Of a stretch of DNA of 64,000 bases, positions 33,124-42,704 are shown one piece after another; the first letter of the stretch is position 1; every line of letters starts with the position of its first letter. The translations under genes were made by a program, and so were the position numbers. Where the stretch lies: assembly GCA_037042915.1 (NCBI GenBank), contig CM073200.1, positions 3,282,832 through 3,346,831 on the forward strand, in the 5' to 3' direction. Source of the DNA: Auricularia sp. M13. Taxonomy: Eukaryota > Basidiomycota > Agaricomycetes > Auriculariales > Auriculariaceae. Below the pieces are notes generated by a model. It saw only the letters and a list, made by a program, of their open reading frames with translations, did no database searches and had not been told where the DNA came from.

Positions 33124-34158
33124 GTGCTTCGCACACTCCCTGTTGCCGCGCAAATCGATCACTGCACGTCGCGTACAACTCCGTACGGGGGCGCTGCACA
33201 TTGGGAGCACCACCGACCCGACATTATTCAGCTCGGACGCCATTTTGCAGGCCGCGATCCAATCGTCGTGCGGCGCACTTGGCCCATGCCCGTTATTTCG
33301 GCGACCTCGCTAACGCCCTCGACTCCGTGGGCGTTTGCCCGGGTGCGCATCTACGAAGTCGTCGATGCGCGGGCGCCGGGTAACTGTGCATGTGGTCCAA
33401 TCGGTCAGCGTCGCTCGAGTTCGTGCTTGGCCCATTTACACTGCTCTGGCAATTTCGCTAACGGGTTCGATTGCAGTTCGAACGGTCCAGGTCCTACGAC
33501 GTCTGACGCCACACGCGAGCCCGTGCAGCGTCATGGCATATATGCGGCAGTCGACTTCGCGCGCACAAGTCTTCGACGCGCCTGCTCTGCTCCCTGCTCG
33601 CTCCCTGTCCGCGCAATGCTACGACAGACTCGACTCGTCGCGAGGCGTCCTCTACCTCCCCAAATCCGGTGCCCCGTTGCTCAATGCGACAGGACCTGCG
33701 ACTGGTACATCTACGACGGACAAGACCCTCTGCTGCACGATGCGGCCATCGCCCAGGTAAGCGCGATCACAATTATTCCAGGATGTGTCGAGTTGATACG
33801 CTCCACAGTGCGATTCGCACGGGCTTGTGGCGTATCGCATCGGTTTCAAGGCTTCGACCATGGTAACGATCATGCCGTTTGCCCTCACGCGGCGGAGGAG
33901 AAGGTCGCGGAGGAGCAGTGCAAGGAAAGCAAGTCGCACCCCGCGGGTAACACGCCGTGCTTGCGCTGCAGCGCGCGTGGACGCAATACCCTGTGCACCT
34001 TGGCGCTCTGCAAGTTCTGTTGTACGCGGACCAAGCATGAAGGACGCCATATCTCTTGTGGCGTTCAACAACACGACGACGAGAAGGACGGGGAGCTAGC
34101 CTCCGTCCAAGCACTGCAGCGCCCCGTAGCTGAGCTCGCTGTCTTGAGCAGGGATTGA
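33124..34158 (+). CDS. cargo protein with Cys-rich C-terminus, function unknown
   Basis: A plus-strand frame stays open for 344 codons to a stop at 34,156-34,158; a proper ATG start was not fixed, and the 5' part may contain an intron. The C-terminal part is clearly protein-like: VAQCDRTCDWYIYDGQD, then a Cys cluster PCLRCSARGRNTLC followed by LCKFCC and HISCG. That pattern of about nine Cys/His suggests zinc binding. A possible intron (GTAAGCGCG...CTCCACAG, 33,758-33,811) lies in frame, so two protein forms are conceivable. It sits between the transposase and the coiled-coil gene inside the composite element. I do not recognise the family by name. Confidence 0.5.
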   Translation: MLRTLPVAAQIDHCTSRTTPYGGAAHWEHHRPDIIQLGRHFAGRDPIVVRRTWPMPVISATSLTPSTPWAFARVRIYEVVDARAPGNCACGPIGQRRSSSCLAHLHCSGNFANGFDCSSNGPGPTTSDATREPVQRHGIYAAVDFARTSLRRACSAPCSLPVRAMLRQTRLVARRPLPPQIRCPVAQCDRTCDWYIYDGQDPLLHDAAIAQVSAITIIPGCVELIRSTVRFARACGVSHRFQGFDHGNDHAVCPHAAEEKVAEEQCKESKSHPAGNTPCLRCSARGRNTLCTLALCKFCCTRTKHEGRHISCGVQQHDDEKDGELASVQALQRPVAELAVLSRD

Positions 34159-34398
34159 ATATAATATCTTTGTTTCCCTGCACGCGCCCTCGTCCGATCC
34201 GTTTTATACATTGCTCGCTCCAGAAAGGTCAGCCTCGAGTCCAACGGCCGTGTCGAAGCAGTCAAACTGATTGACATTAAGGCGTGTGATGTTCTCAGAG
34301 ACAGGTTGCAGTCGTGCTCGTCGCGAAGACGTGAGCAGCGAATCTATGCTGCATTTCCCGCCGTTATTGACTAAATACATCTCCAGCAGTCGGTCAGC

Positions 34399-35765
34399 TC
34401 ACAACCCGGCCATCTTCGCCCTGTACTCCTCCACTATCTTCTCCGCCGCCGCCGCCTGCTCCTGCGCTTGTTGAGCCATCTTGCGAGTCGCCTCCAACTC
34501 GGCCTGCAGGGCCCTCGTCTGCTCCTGGGACTTGGTCTGGTCGTGCTGTAGGCGAGAGATGATCGTGTCAACCTCGCGTGCCCTCTTGGTTCGAAGCTCG
34601 CCCAACTCCTCGAGGAACAGGTCGCGCATTTTCTGAGGAAGGTCCGGCTTCTCGTTCTCGATACTGTCCGAGTGCCAGGTCCACAGCGCCTCGTGGCCGT
34701 TCTTCTGCGCAAACGCGATAAACGCCCATGACGGGCACCAATCGACGAGCTTCTCCATCTGCGCGTTGGACTGGTCAGCCTCAATGGGAATCGTGCAAGA
34801 CCGAACCGAACTTACCGCCGCGAATGAAGCTGACAGCTGGGGCTTCACGTTGTGCGACGCGTCGCCGCGGCCTCCATTCCGGGCTGCATTCTTTATCCAC
34901 TCCTCGCAGACTCTGGCCGCACGGTTCTTGTACTTCGAGGTGAAGCCGCCTGTGATCTTACCGCCTGCCCCATTGCCCTTCCACCCGTGATCGACTGGTA
35001 ACTTGCCCGTCGAGATTGTGTCGAGATCGACGAGTCCCTTCTTCTTGAGCCGGTCGACCTCGGCGGTCATCTCGATCTCGCACCTTGCTTCGTCTCCGCC
35101 ATGCGCGATGTACACGCGGTGAAGCCGATGCGCGAGTTCGTTCATAGAGAGCAGCTTGGGTGGCGTTGGTGGCACGGGCTGCTCGAACGACTTCGGCGGC
35201 GCGGGCGGCGCTGGCGGTGCGGGCTGCTCGAACGACTTAGGTGGTGAGAGGGACAGCGAGAGTGACTCGCGCGGCGCGGGCGACGGCGACCTGGTCTTGT
35301 TCGACGCGGATGACGTGGGCGCATCGGGTTGGGGGGGGTCGTCCACATCCATGTCGTCGAGTTCCTCGCTGGGAGACTTGCGCGACTCGGGCGAGCTGTC
35401 GGCGTCCATATCGTCATTGTTCTGCCGGCGGCGAGCGAGGGCCTTCGCCTTGGACGTGATTTTGGCTTTAAGCTGCTGCTTCTTGGCCACGACGACTTCG
35501 TCGTCGTTCCGTTTGGTCTGGGTCGTCAATGAGCCTCATCTAATCCAGCGGAAGATAGTCGATGCACTGGGCAGCCGTTGGAGCCGTGGCGGGCGACAGG
35601 ATGTCCTTTGGCCACGGTGCATCTCTTGCAGATGCTCTTGATCGCTTCCTCGACGCGCTGCTGCTTTCCCCGCGTTGCGCCACTGCGAGTCTTGCCAGGA
35701 GTTGGGTTGTCGACAGCGCGTGCGCGCGTCTTCGGCGGGGTGTTGCGTGTTTGGCCGCGAACCAT
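34399..35765 (-). CDS. cargo coiled-coil protein, function unknown
   Basis: The ATG at 35,765 (MVRGQTRNTPPKTRARA) opens a basic N-terminus with a small Cys/His cluster (SICKRCTVAKGHP, GSNGCP). A 50-bp intron (GTGCATCG...GACCCAG) joins it in frame to TKRNDDEVVVAKKQQLKAK. A Pro/Ser-rich linker with repeated PPKSFEQP follows, then a conserved-looking middle (LAHRLHRVYIAHGGDEARC, VDWCPSWAFIAFAQKNGHEALW). The last 90 residues are a long Glu/Gln-rich coiled coil ending EEYRAKMAGL. A second 45-bp intron (GTAAGTTCGG...GACCAG) lies at about 34,770. The basic start and coiled coil suggest a DNA-associated structural partner, but no function can be assigned. Confidence 0.65.
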
Positions 35766-36149
35766 TGTGCTGGAGGTGGAACGAGTCTAAGGGGGAGTTT
35801 GGAGTTGGGACCTTTCAACAAATATCATCGTGCCAACCACATTCGGTCGTGACGGTCAGCACAGTCGTCAGGGGTATATTCCGAATGTTTTCGCCGGGAC
35901 TCGAGCCACCGACGCTCAAGTTATCGTCGGGCTCCACCGACCATGATTCCCACGGCCGGTGGAGTTCTAAGCGAGATCCTGGTCGTCATAGAAGTCAAGA
36001 CATTCATCCCGCCTCTTGGGGCTCGTGTTTCCGATAGCTTTGGCTGAAGATTCCCGGCAAGCTGCTCGAGTAGAAAAGTCCAGCCATCGGATGACCATGG
36101 GCTCCCATCTCCCAACTCCCAACGTCACTCACAACTCCCGACGTCAAGC
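35766..36149. promoter_or_regulatory. internal divergent promoter with element-type repeats
   Basis: The two flanking cargo genes start at 35,765 (minus) and 36,150 (plus). Close to each start lies a copy of the short motif that marks the outer ends of the composite element: GGAGTTTGGAGTTGGGA at about 35,795-35,811 and CTCCCAACTCCCAAC at about 36,110. A shared regulator or transposase binding is a reasonable inference. Confidence 0.5.
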
Positions 36150-36662
36150 ATGTCGTCTCCCGCTGTCTCCTCGCCCCGCTCGTACCGCCCGCTTTGTTCT
36201 GCTCTCAAGCAATACGTTTCGATCGTCGTCGGCACCTGCCCAGCCCCGAGTCGCGTGCATTGCACGGACCCCGCGTGCCCCGCCCAGAGGCTTGACCACC
36301 CCCACACCTTCGTCAAAAAAGGCGTGAACGAGCCCAAAAAATGGTTCATCGTGAGTTATTCGTGTTCATTCCTTTTTTTTCTGTTGGCGGCGCAAGCTGA
36401 ACGGCTTCTAGTGTTGGATTTGTGGTCGTCCATGCGCCTCGTACAACACCGAGAGCGAAGAATTTCATTCGTGGGTCAGCAAGAAGAAGCTGAGGGACGA
36501 GCTGAAGGAGGCGGGGGAGAACATGCCGCGGACTGTGCCGTCGCCCTCGGGCGCAGGCTCTGGATCTGGCTCCAGTCAGCGAAGCGGCGGGCCGCCATAC
36601 ACCCAGCGTTTCCCGGCAGCGTCCTCCTCCAGCGCTGGGGGGTCTTCTCGCAGGACCTCGGC

Positions 36663-39035
36663 CACCCCAGGCAATCTGTTTGTGACCCCTCAGGCCTCTA
36701 AGCGAGACCACTGATGGCTGACCCAAGGGGTCACACCAAACAATGTCCCTTTGCACAGCCACCCCTAGCGGTCACCTCCAGCAGCACTGGCCAATGCATT
36801 ACTGCGCTGAAAGCGATCTGGCGTGTTCCCAGCGTGTTCAGATGGTCCACTGGTATTGCCCCATCACAAATATCTTCTAGAAACAGCTCCATGGGTGCCT
36901 CTGAGCATGCTGCTCACTGGCAGCTGCAGCAGCAAATGCAGCTGCAGCAGCAGCGATGCTGCTCGTCGTTCTGGTTGCGCGCAGCAGTCTAGAATGTAAT
37001 TTAGCGATGTAATACACTATTCCTTGCAGAGAGCGGCTGCCACATTGAGCTACACATGGAGTGAATTGTTTTCGCGGTCGCCGCGAAAATCAGCACAGCC
37101 ACAGTGTCGCATCACAGCCAGCAGCATTGAATGCAGCACAGCGGTAATGCGAGCAGCCTAGGGCACTAGTTGTGCATTAAGGAGGCCTACATGTGTTATC
37201 CCATCTCTATAGTGCAAGGAAAAGTGTCTACTGAGCTGTCCCTTACAGGCTGTTGGCTGTTGGTAGCAGCAGCAATGGCGCAGTAGCACCAGCAGCGGCA
37301 GAGGGTGTTCTGGTCGCGCACCATGTTGGAAAACACAATTCTCCATTGCTAGACACTATTCCACATCAGGTGGACATGCTATACTATGCAGTATGTCGAT
37401 GGCATTGATTTAGCGGCGACCGCGAAATCTGCACAGCCACATCTCGCGGTCACCGCCAGCAGCGGCAAGCACTGCGTTGCAGCACTGCAAATGGTCTGGC
37501 ACACCTGTAGCAAGCTTGGGGTGTCTCCCGCCATGATACAAGCTCATCGCATTGTACATAACAGTGTTCTTAGCACTGATGGATAGGACTGCTCGCTGTC
37601 GACGGCAGCAGCGACAGTGCAGCAGCACTGGCAAACCTCAAATGGTGTACTGATCGCGCGCTAGGCTCAGGAACACATCTTCTCATTGCTAGACAGTATC
37701 CCTTGCGATTCCAAAGTGCTGTGCTGTACTGTACGTCAATGATGTCGATTTCGCGGTCGCCGCGAAACCTGCACAGCCACAGGTTCGCGGTCACCGCCAG
37801 CAGCAGTGAGCACTATGTAGCCGCACTGCAAGCGATCTGGCGCATTGGCAGCAGGCTTGGGGTGTCTTCTAGTATTGTAAAAACTAAAAAGCTAATAGAA
37901 AGCAGTGTTCTCAACATTGTTAGACAGGCTGCTCACTGCCTGCAGCAGTGGCAAGGGTGCAGTGACAGTAGCAACGCTCGCTGTTGTTCCGACTGTGCAG
38001 TATGCTTGGGAATGCAATTCTGCACCGCCAGACACTGTCTTGAGCAAGGGAGAGTGTCCTGGGCGAGCTAAACACCAAGAGTGTCGATTTATCGGTCGCC
38101 GCGAAAACTGCACAGCCACATTCCCGCAGTTGCCTGCAGCAGCATGAACACCTCGTTGGAGCATCGGGAATGTTGCAATGCATGGCCAGTAGGTTTTTAC
38201 AGTCTAAAAAGGACATCCCCTGCGAAAGAATTGAGTTGAATGACCTTCTGGATGTCCCTGAGTGTGGTGCTCACTGTCTGCCAACAGTAGCACCACTTCT
38301 GGCAGCAGCGACGAGTGCAGACACTGCAATAACACTCTATTGTAATCATCTGTGACCCTTGAAACCTTCCCCTGCACAAAGGGCTCCTAGGGCAAGTCCC
38401 TGAGCATGTTGCAGGCTCAAGGGCCAGTTTATCGGCCGCCGCGAGATTCTGCACAGCCACTGATCTCCATCGATCAATCCGGACTTAAGGCCGCTTTTGC
38501 CCTAACCTAAGTGCATTTTGGGCATGGGAATTTCGAGGAAATAAGACTGGATTATGATGCATTACATTAGGACAGTCTCAATGGTGCAATTCCAGGTGCC
38601 TGGAGTGCCTGGAAGGTGTGCAGTGAGCCAAATATACCTCCAGAATGCGAGCATAATAGCACCTCGGTCCTGGCTCTAATTCATTGGGTGTGATAGTAAA
38701 ATCCACTTGGTTTTATGTCTAGATCATACTCCTAAAAGCCCTTACAAATGTATTCAGAACTGGGAGCTGGGTGCAAGTGCACATTTCCTGATGGGGCAAG
38801 CATTTGCACCCAGCTCTGGAAACATCTCCAATGCGCGTGGGACTTTGTAATTACGTTTTATGAGTATATTTAGGCATATTCCGACCATGTGCCTGGTGAG
38901 GTATGACGATGGAAGCATCCCAGAAGCGAAGCAACTGGAGCTCAGGGTAGCATAAACTCCCATGAATTCCCCACTATCCCTCGCATTCTAGCTCGGAATT
39001 TCAATGCAGACCACCTCAGGGGTACTCTGTGCATG
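36663..39035 (+). repeat. left foldback arm, tandem units of about 340 bp
   Basis: The landmark GCACAGCCAC recurs near 36,756, 37,093, 37,430, 37,770, 38,110 and 38,451, a spacing of about 340 bp. All but the outermost are preceded by a palindrome-like motif, clearest as TTTCGCGGTCGCCGCGAAA near 37,070 and 37,748. Between landmarks the units share GCAGCACTG, TCTGGCGC and GCTTGGGGTGTC blocks with considerable drift. The innermost 570 bp are a separate unique sequence. Several short open frames here are without motifs and are not genes. Confidence 0.85.
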
Positions 39036-39181
39036 TATACCAGTCAAAATCACGCCGGAAAACTCCGAACTGGAAGGTCAAGTAGGTTGTCTCTGCAATC
39101 TTAGTGAACATTCAGCAAACATGAGTGAACATGTATCTTTTGGTGGAATCAAGTTTAATCCACCATAAAACTGTTGGAAAT

Positions 39182-41553
39182 CATGCATAGAGTACCACTG
39201 AGGTGGTCTGCATTGAAATTCCGAGCTGGAATGCGAGGGATAGTGGGGAATTCATGGGAGTTTATGCTACCCTGAGCTCCAGTTGCTTCGCTTCTGGCAT
39301 GCTTCCATTGTTATATCCCACCAGGCACATGCACGGAATATGCTTCAATACACTCATAAAATGTAATCCCAAAGTCCCACGCGCATTGGAGATGTTTCCA
39401 GAGCTGGGTGCAAATGCTTGCCCCATCAGGAAATATACACTTGCACCCAGCTCCCAGTTCTTAATGCATTTGTAACGGCTTTCAGGAGTACGATCTAGAC
39501 GTAAAACCAAGTGGTTTGCACTATCACACCCAATGGATTGGACCAAGGACTGAGGTGCTATTGTGCTCGCATTCTGGAGGTATATTTGGCTCACTGCACA
39601 CCTTCCAGGCACTCCAGGCACCTGGAATTGGGCCATTGAGTCTGTCCTAATGTAATGAATCATAATACAGTCTTATTTCCTCGAAATTCCCATGCCCCAA
39701 ATGCACTTAGGTTAGGGCAAAAGCGGCCTTAAGTCCGGATTGATCGATGGAGATCAGTGGCTGTGCAGAATCTCGCGGCGGCCGATAAACTGGCCCTTGA
39801 GCCTGCAACATGCTCAGAGACTTGCCCCAGGAGCCCTTTGTGCAGGGGAAGGTTTCAAGGGTCACAAATGATTACAATAGAGTGTTATTGCAGTGTCTGC
39901 GCTCGTCGCTGCTGCCAGAAGTGGTGCTACTGTTGGCAGACAGTGAGCACCACACTCAGGGACATCCAGAAGGTCATTCAACTCAATTCTTTCGCAGGGG
40001 ATGTCCTTTTTAGACTGTAAAAACCTACTGGCCATGCATTGCAACATTCCCGATGCTCCAACGAGGTGTTCATGCTGCTGCAGGCAACTGCGGGAATGTG
40101 GCTGTGCAGTTTTCGCGGCGACCGATAAATCGACACTCTTGGTGTTTAGCTCGCCCAGGACACTCTCCCTTGCTCAAGACAGTGTCTGGCGGTGCAGAAT
40201 TGCATTCCCAAGCATACTGCACAGTCGGAACAACAGCGAGCGTTGCTACTGTCACTGCACCCTTGCCACTGCTGCAGGCAGTGAGCAGCCTGTCTAACAA
40301 TGTTGAGAACACTGCTTTCTATTAGCTTTTTAGTTTTTACAATACTAGAAGACACCCCAAGCCTGCTGCCAATGCGCCAGATCGCTTGCAGTGCCACTAC
40401 ATAGTGCTCACTGCTGCTGGCAGTGACCGCAAACTGTGGCTGTGCAGGTTTCGCGGCGACCGCTAAATCGATGTCATTGGCGTACAGCACATTCCAACAC
40501 CTTGGAATAGCAAGGGATAATGTCTGGCAATGGGGAAATGTGTGTCCGAGCCTGGCGCATGATCAGTACACCATTTGAGGTTTGCCAGTGCTGCTGCACC
40601 GTTGCCGCTGCCGTCGACAGCGAGCAGTCCTATCCATCAGTGCTAAGAACACTGTTATGTACAATGCGATGAGCTTGTATCATGGCGGGAGACACCCCAA
40701 GCTTGCTACAGGTGTGCCAGACCATTTGCAGTGCTGCAACGCAGTGCTTGCCGCTGCTGGCGGTGACCGCGAGATGTGGCTGTGCAGATTTCGCGGTCGC
40801 CGCTAAATCAATGCCATCGACATACTGCATAGTATAGCATGTCCCCCTGATGTGGAATAGTGTCTAGCAATGGAGAATTGTGTTTTCCAACATGGTGCGC
40901 GACCAGAACACCCTCTGCCGCTGCTGGTGCTACTGCGCCATTGCTGCTGCTACCAACAGCCAACAGCCTGTAAGGGACAGCTCAGTAGACACTTTTCCTT
41001 GCACTATAGAGATGGGATAACACATGTAGGCCTCCTTAATGCACAACTAGTGCCCTAGGCTGCTCGCATTACCGCTGTGCTGCATTCAATGCTGCTGGCT
41101 GTGATGCGACACTGTGGCTGTGCTGATTTTCGCGGCGACCGCGAAAACAATTCACTCCATGTGTAGCTCAATGTGGCAGCCGCTCTCTGCAAGGAATAGT
41201 GTATTACATCGCTAAATTACATTCTAGACTGCTGCGCGCAACCAGAACGACGAGCAGCATCGCTGCTGCTGCAGCTGCATTTGCTGCTGCAGCTGCCAGT
41301 GAGCAGCATGCTCAGAGGCACCCATGGAGCTGTTTCTAGAAGATATTTGTGATGGGGCAATACCAGTGGACCATCTGAACACGCTGGGAACACGCCAGAT
41401 CGCTTTCAGCGCAGTAATGCATTGGCCAGTGCTGCTGGAGGTGACCGAGAGGGGTGGCTGTGCAAAGGGACATTGTTTGGTGTGACCCCTTGGGTCAGCC
41501 ATCAGTGGTCTCGCTTAGAGGCCTGAGGGGTCACAAACAGATTGCCTGGGGTG
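39182..41553 (-). repeat. right foldback arm
   Basis: This is the reverse complement of the left arm: paired positions add up to about 78,216. Identity is a mosaic, near-perfect over some outer stretches and about 93% by eye over inner stretches such as 39,450-39,620 against 38,600-38,770. The spacer between the arms (39,036-39,181) is AT-rich and has no coding capacity. Confidence 0.85.
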
Positions 41554-41729
41554 ACCTCGGCACGCGTGACCCGTGGCAATGCCAGTGAGCAAAACAACGA
41601 CGATGACGATGACGACGACGGTGGTGACGACGACGTTGGTCACTCCGCGAGCAGCCCCACGGCGAGGCTCGCCAGGCGCACCCCGCGGGAGCTTCTCCTC
41701 GAGGGCCTGGTACGTGGTTCGACTTAGGG

Positions 41730-42213
41730 AGAACCTGACACTGCCCCCTGGTTCCAGGAGGATTCCAGGTGGAATTCCGGTGGAAAACCTGCTCCAGACA
41801 AAATATTTTCTAAGGGGTGAAAAATTATGTTAGACATCACAAATAAGGTTCAGAGATGCACAGCCGCCTCAGGAAACATGAAAACGTTCTAGTAACCTAA
41901 CCTAACCTAACCTAACCTAACCCCTAACCTAACCTAACCTAACCTAACTCCTAACCTAACCTAACCTAACCTAACCTAACCTAACACTTAATCACAGTTT
42001 TTGATGAATTTCCACATTGTTTCCAGTGGAATTCCACCGGAATTCGGCCATTCTGGCCCATCCGATCCAACGGTCCAGTGGAATTCCACCCAAATTCCAC
42101 CTGAGGGGTATACCATCAAAATATGATGGATTTGACATTCTAACACTTTTTTTGCATAGTTGCATTTTTCCACCTGGAATCCACCTGGAATTGGGGGGCA
42201 CAGTCACTTACAG
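41730..42213. mobile_element. MITE-like element inside a cargo-gene intron
   Basis: This 484-bp element is flanked by GACTTAGGG on both sides (41,721-41,729 and 42,214-42,222), an 8-9 bp duplication. Its ends are imperfect inverted repeats sharing TGCCCCC and TTCCAGGTGGATTCCAGGTGG-like blocks. It holds no coding frame. Removing it leaves a normal 49-bp intron, so the insertion lengthened the intron to 542 bp. Confidence 0.75.
41896..41985 (+). repeat. (CCTAA)n pentamer array
   Basis: About 17 copies of CCTAA (TTAGG on the other strand) run here with two small interruptions, inside the MITE. It resembles the insect-type telomere repeat, but fungi normally use TTAGGG, so it is treated as an internal satellite of the MITE, not a telomere. 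Confidence 0.85.
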
Positions 42214-42704
42214 GACTTAGGGCGATCCCATCTCTGCTGACACGCGCTTAGGACGGCACCATCACGCCGTTTATGATCATGACCACGGCGGTCATGGATT
42301 ACGACGACGTGCCCCGTATCATTCATCTCCTCCTGCAACTCTCGGCGTCGGTCCCAGGTCGTCAGTTACAACTCGAAGTCTTCGACCACGGCGTGAACGA
42401 CTGGATCGTATTCGACAGGCGTGCCTGGTACTACATCGAAACGCGGCTCCAAGTTCGTGGTCGACTTACCAATGCCCCGCAACCAGCGGAGGCGCCTGTT
42501 CCCGCTGCCAATACGCGGAAGCGCCGCGGCCCAACAACTGGAGGAGGAGAGAGCAAAAAGCAAAAGCAGGCTTAGAACATGAAATTAGATACACATCGTC
42601 CATACCCAATCCAAAATGTGTTCCGAGCGCCGTCATACATGCACTATCTAGTCGTGATCATTTCCCGAAGTCCTTGTAAGTTGGGTGTGAAGGAGAAATC
42701 TATT

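Larger units (their letters stand above)
36663..41553. mobile_element. 4.9-kb foldback element with tandem-repeat arms
   Basis: The element is one giant inverted repeat: arms of about 2.37 kb around a spacer of about 146 bp. It starts CACCCCAGGCAATCTG, ends CAGATTGCCTGGGGTG, and is flanked by the exact 8-bp duplication ACCTCGGC (36,655-36,662 and 41,554-41,561). An 8-bp duplication fits hAT, P or KDZ-type transposition. No protein long enough to be a transposase is encoded, so it is non-autonomous. Long arms made of tandem units resemble Drosophila FB foldback elements in design. It interrupts a coding exon of a cargo gene. Confidence 0.88.
36150..42575 (+). pseudogene. cargo zinc-binding protein gene interrupted by two transposons
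   Basis: Exon 1 runs from ATG 36,150 (MSSPAVSSPRSYRPLCSA) through CTDPACPAQRLDHPHTF to KKWFI. A 61-bp intron precedes CWICGRPCASYNTE, so a Cys/His zinc site is likely. The exon then reads SSRRTSA and is cut at 36,662 by the foldback element. On its far side the same frame resumes at the duplicated ACCTCGGC (41,554) as TSARVTRGNASEQ, an Asp-rich stretch and RTPRELLLEGL. An intron at 41,710-42,251 contains a MITE; without it the intron would be 49 bp. The last exon, 42,252-42,575, reads DGTITPFMIMTTAVM and ends with the basic tail KKQKQA. The gene was therefore intact before the foldback insertion. As it stands, translation would stop inside the foldback arm (TGA at 36,712). Its function is unknown. 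Confidence 0.72.

Noticed and set aside
36714-41502. Short open frames inside the foldback arms as genes
   Set aside because: They occur as mirror-image pairs in both arms, lack motifs and arise from the tandem repeat.
41896-41985. (CCTAA)n read as a telomere
   Set aside because: Fungal telomeres are normally TTAGGG, the array is only 90 bp, coding sequence continues on both sides and the array lies inside a MITE.
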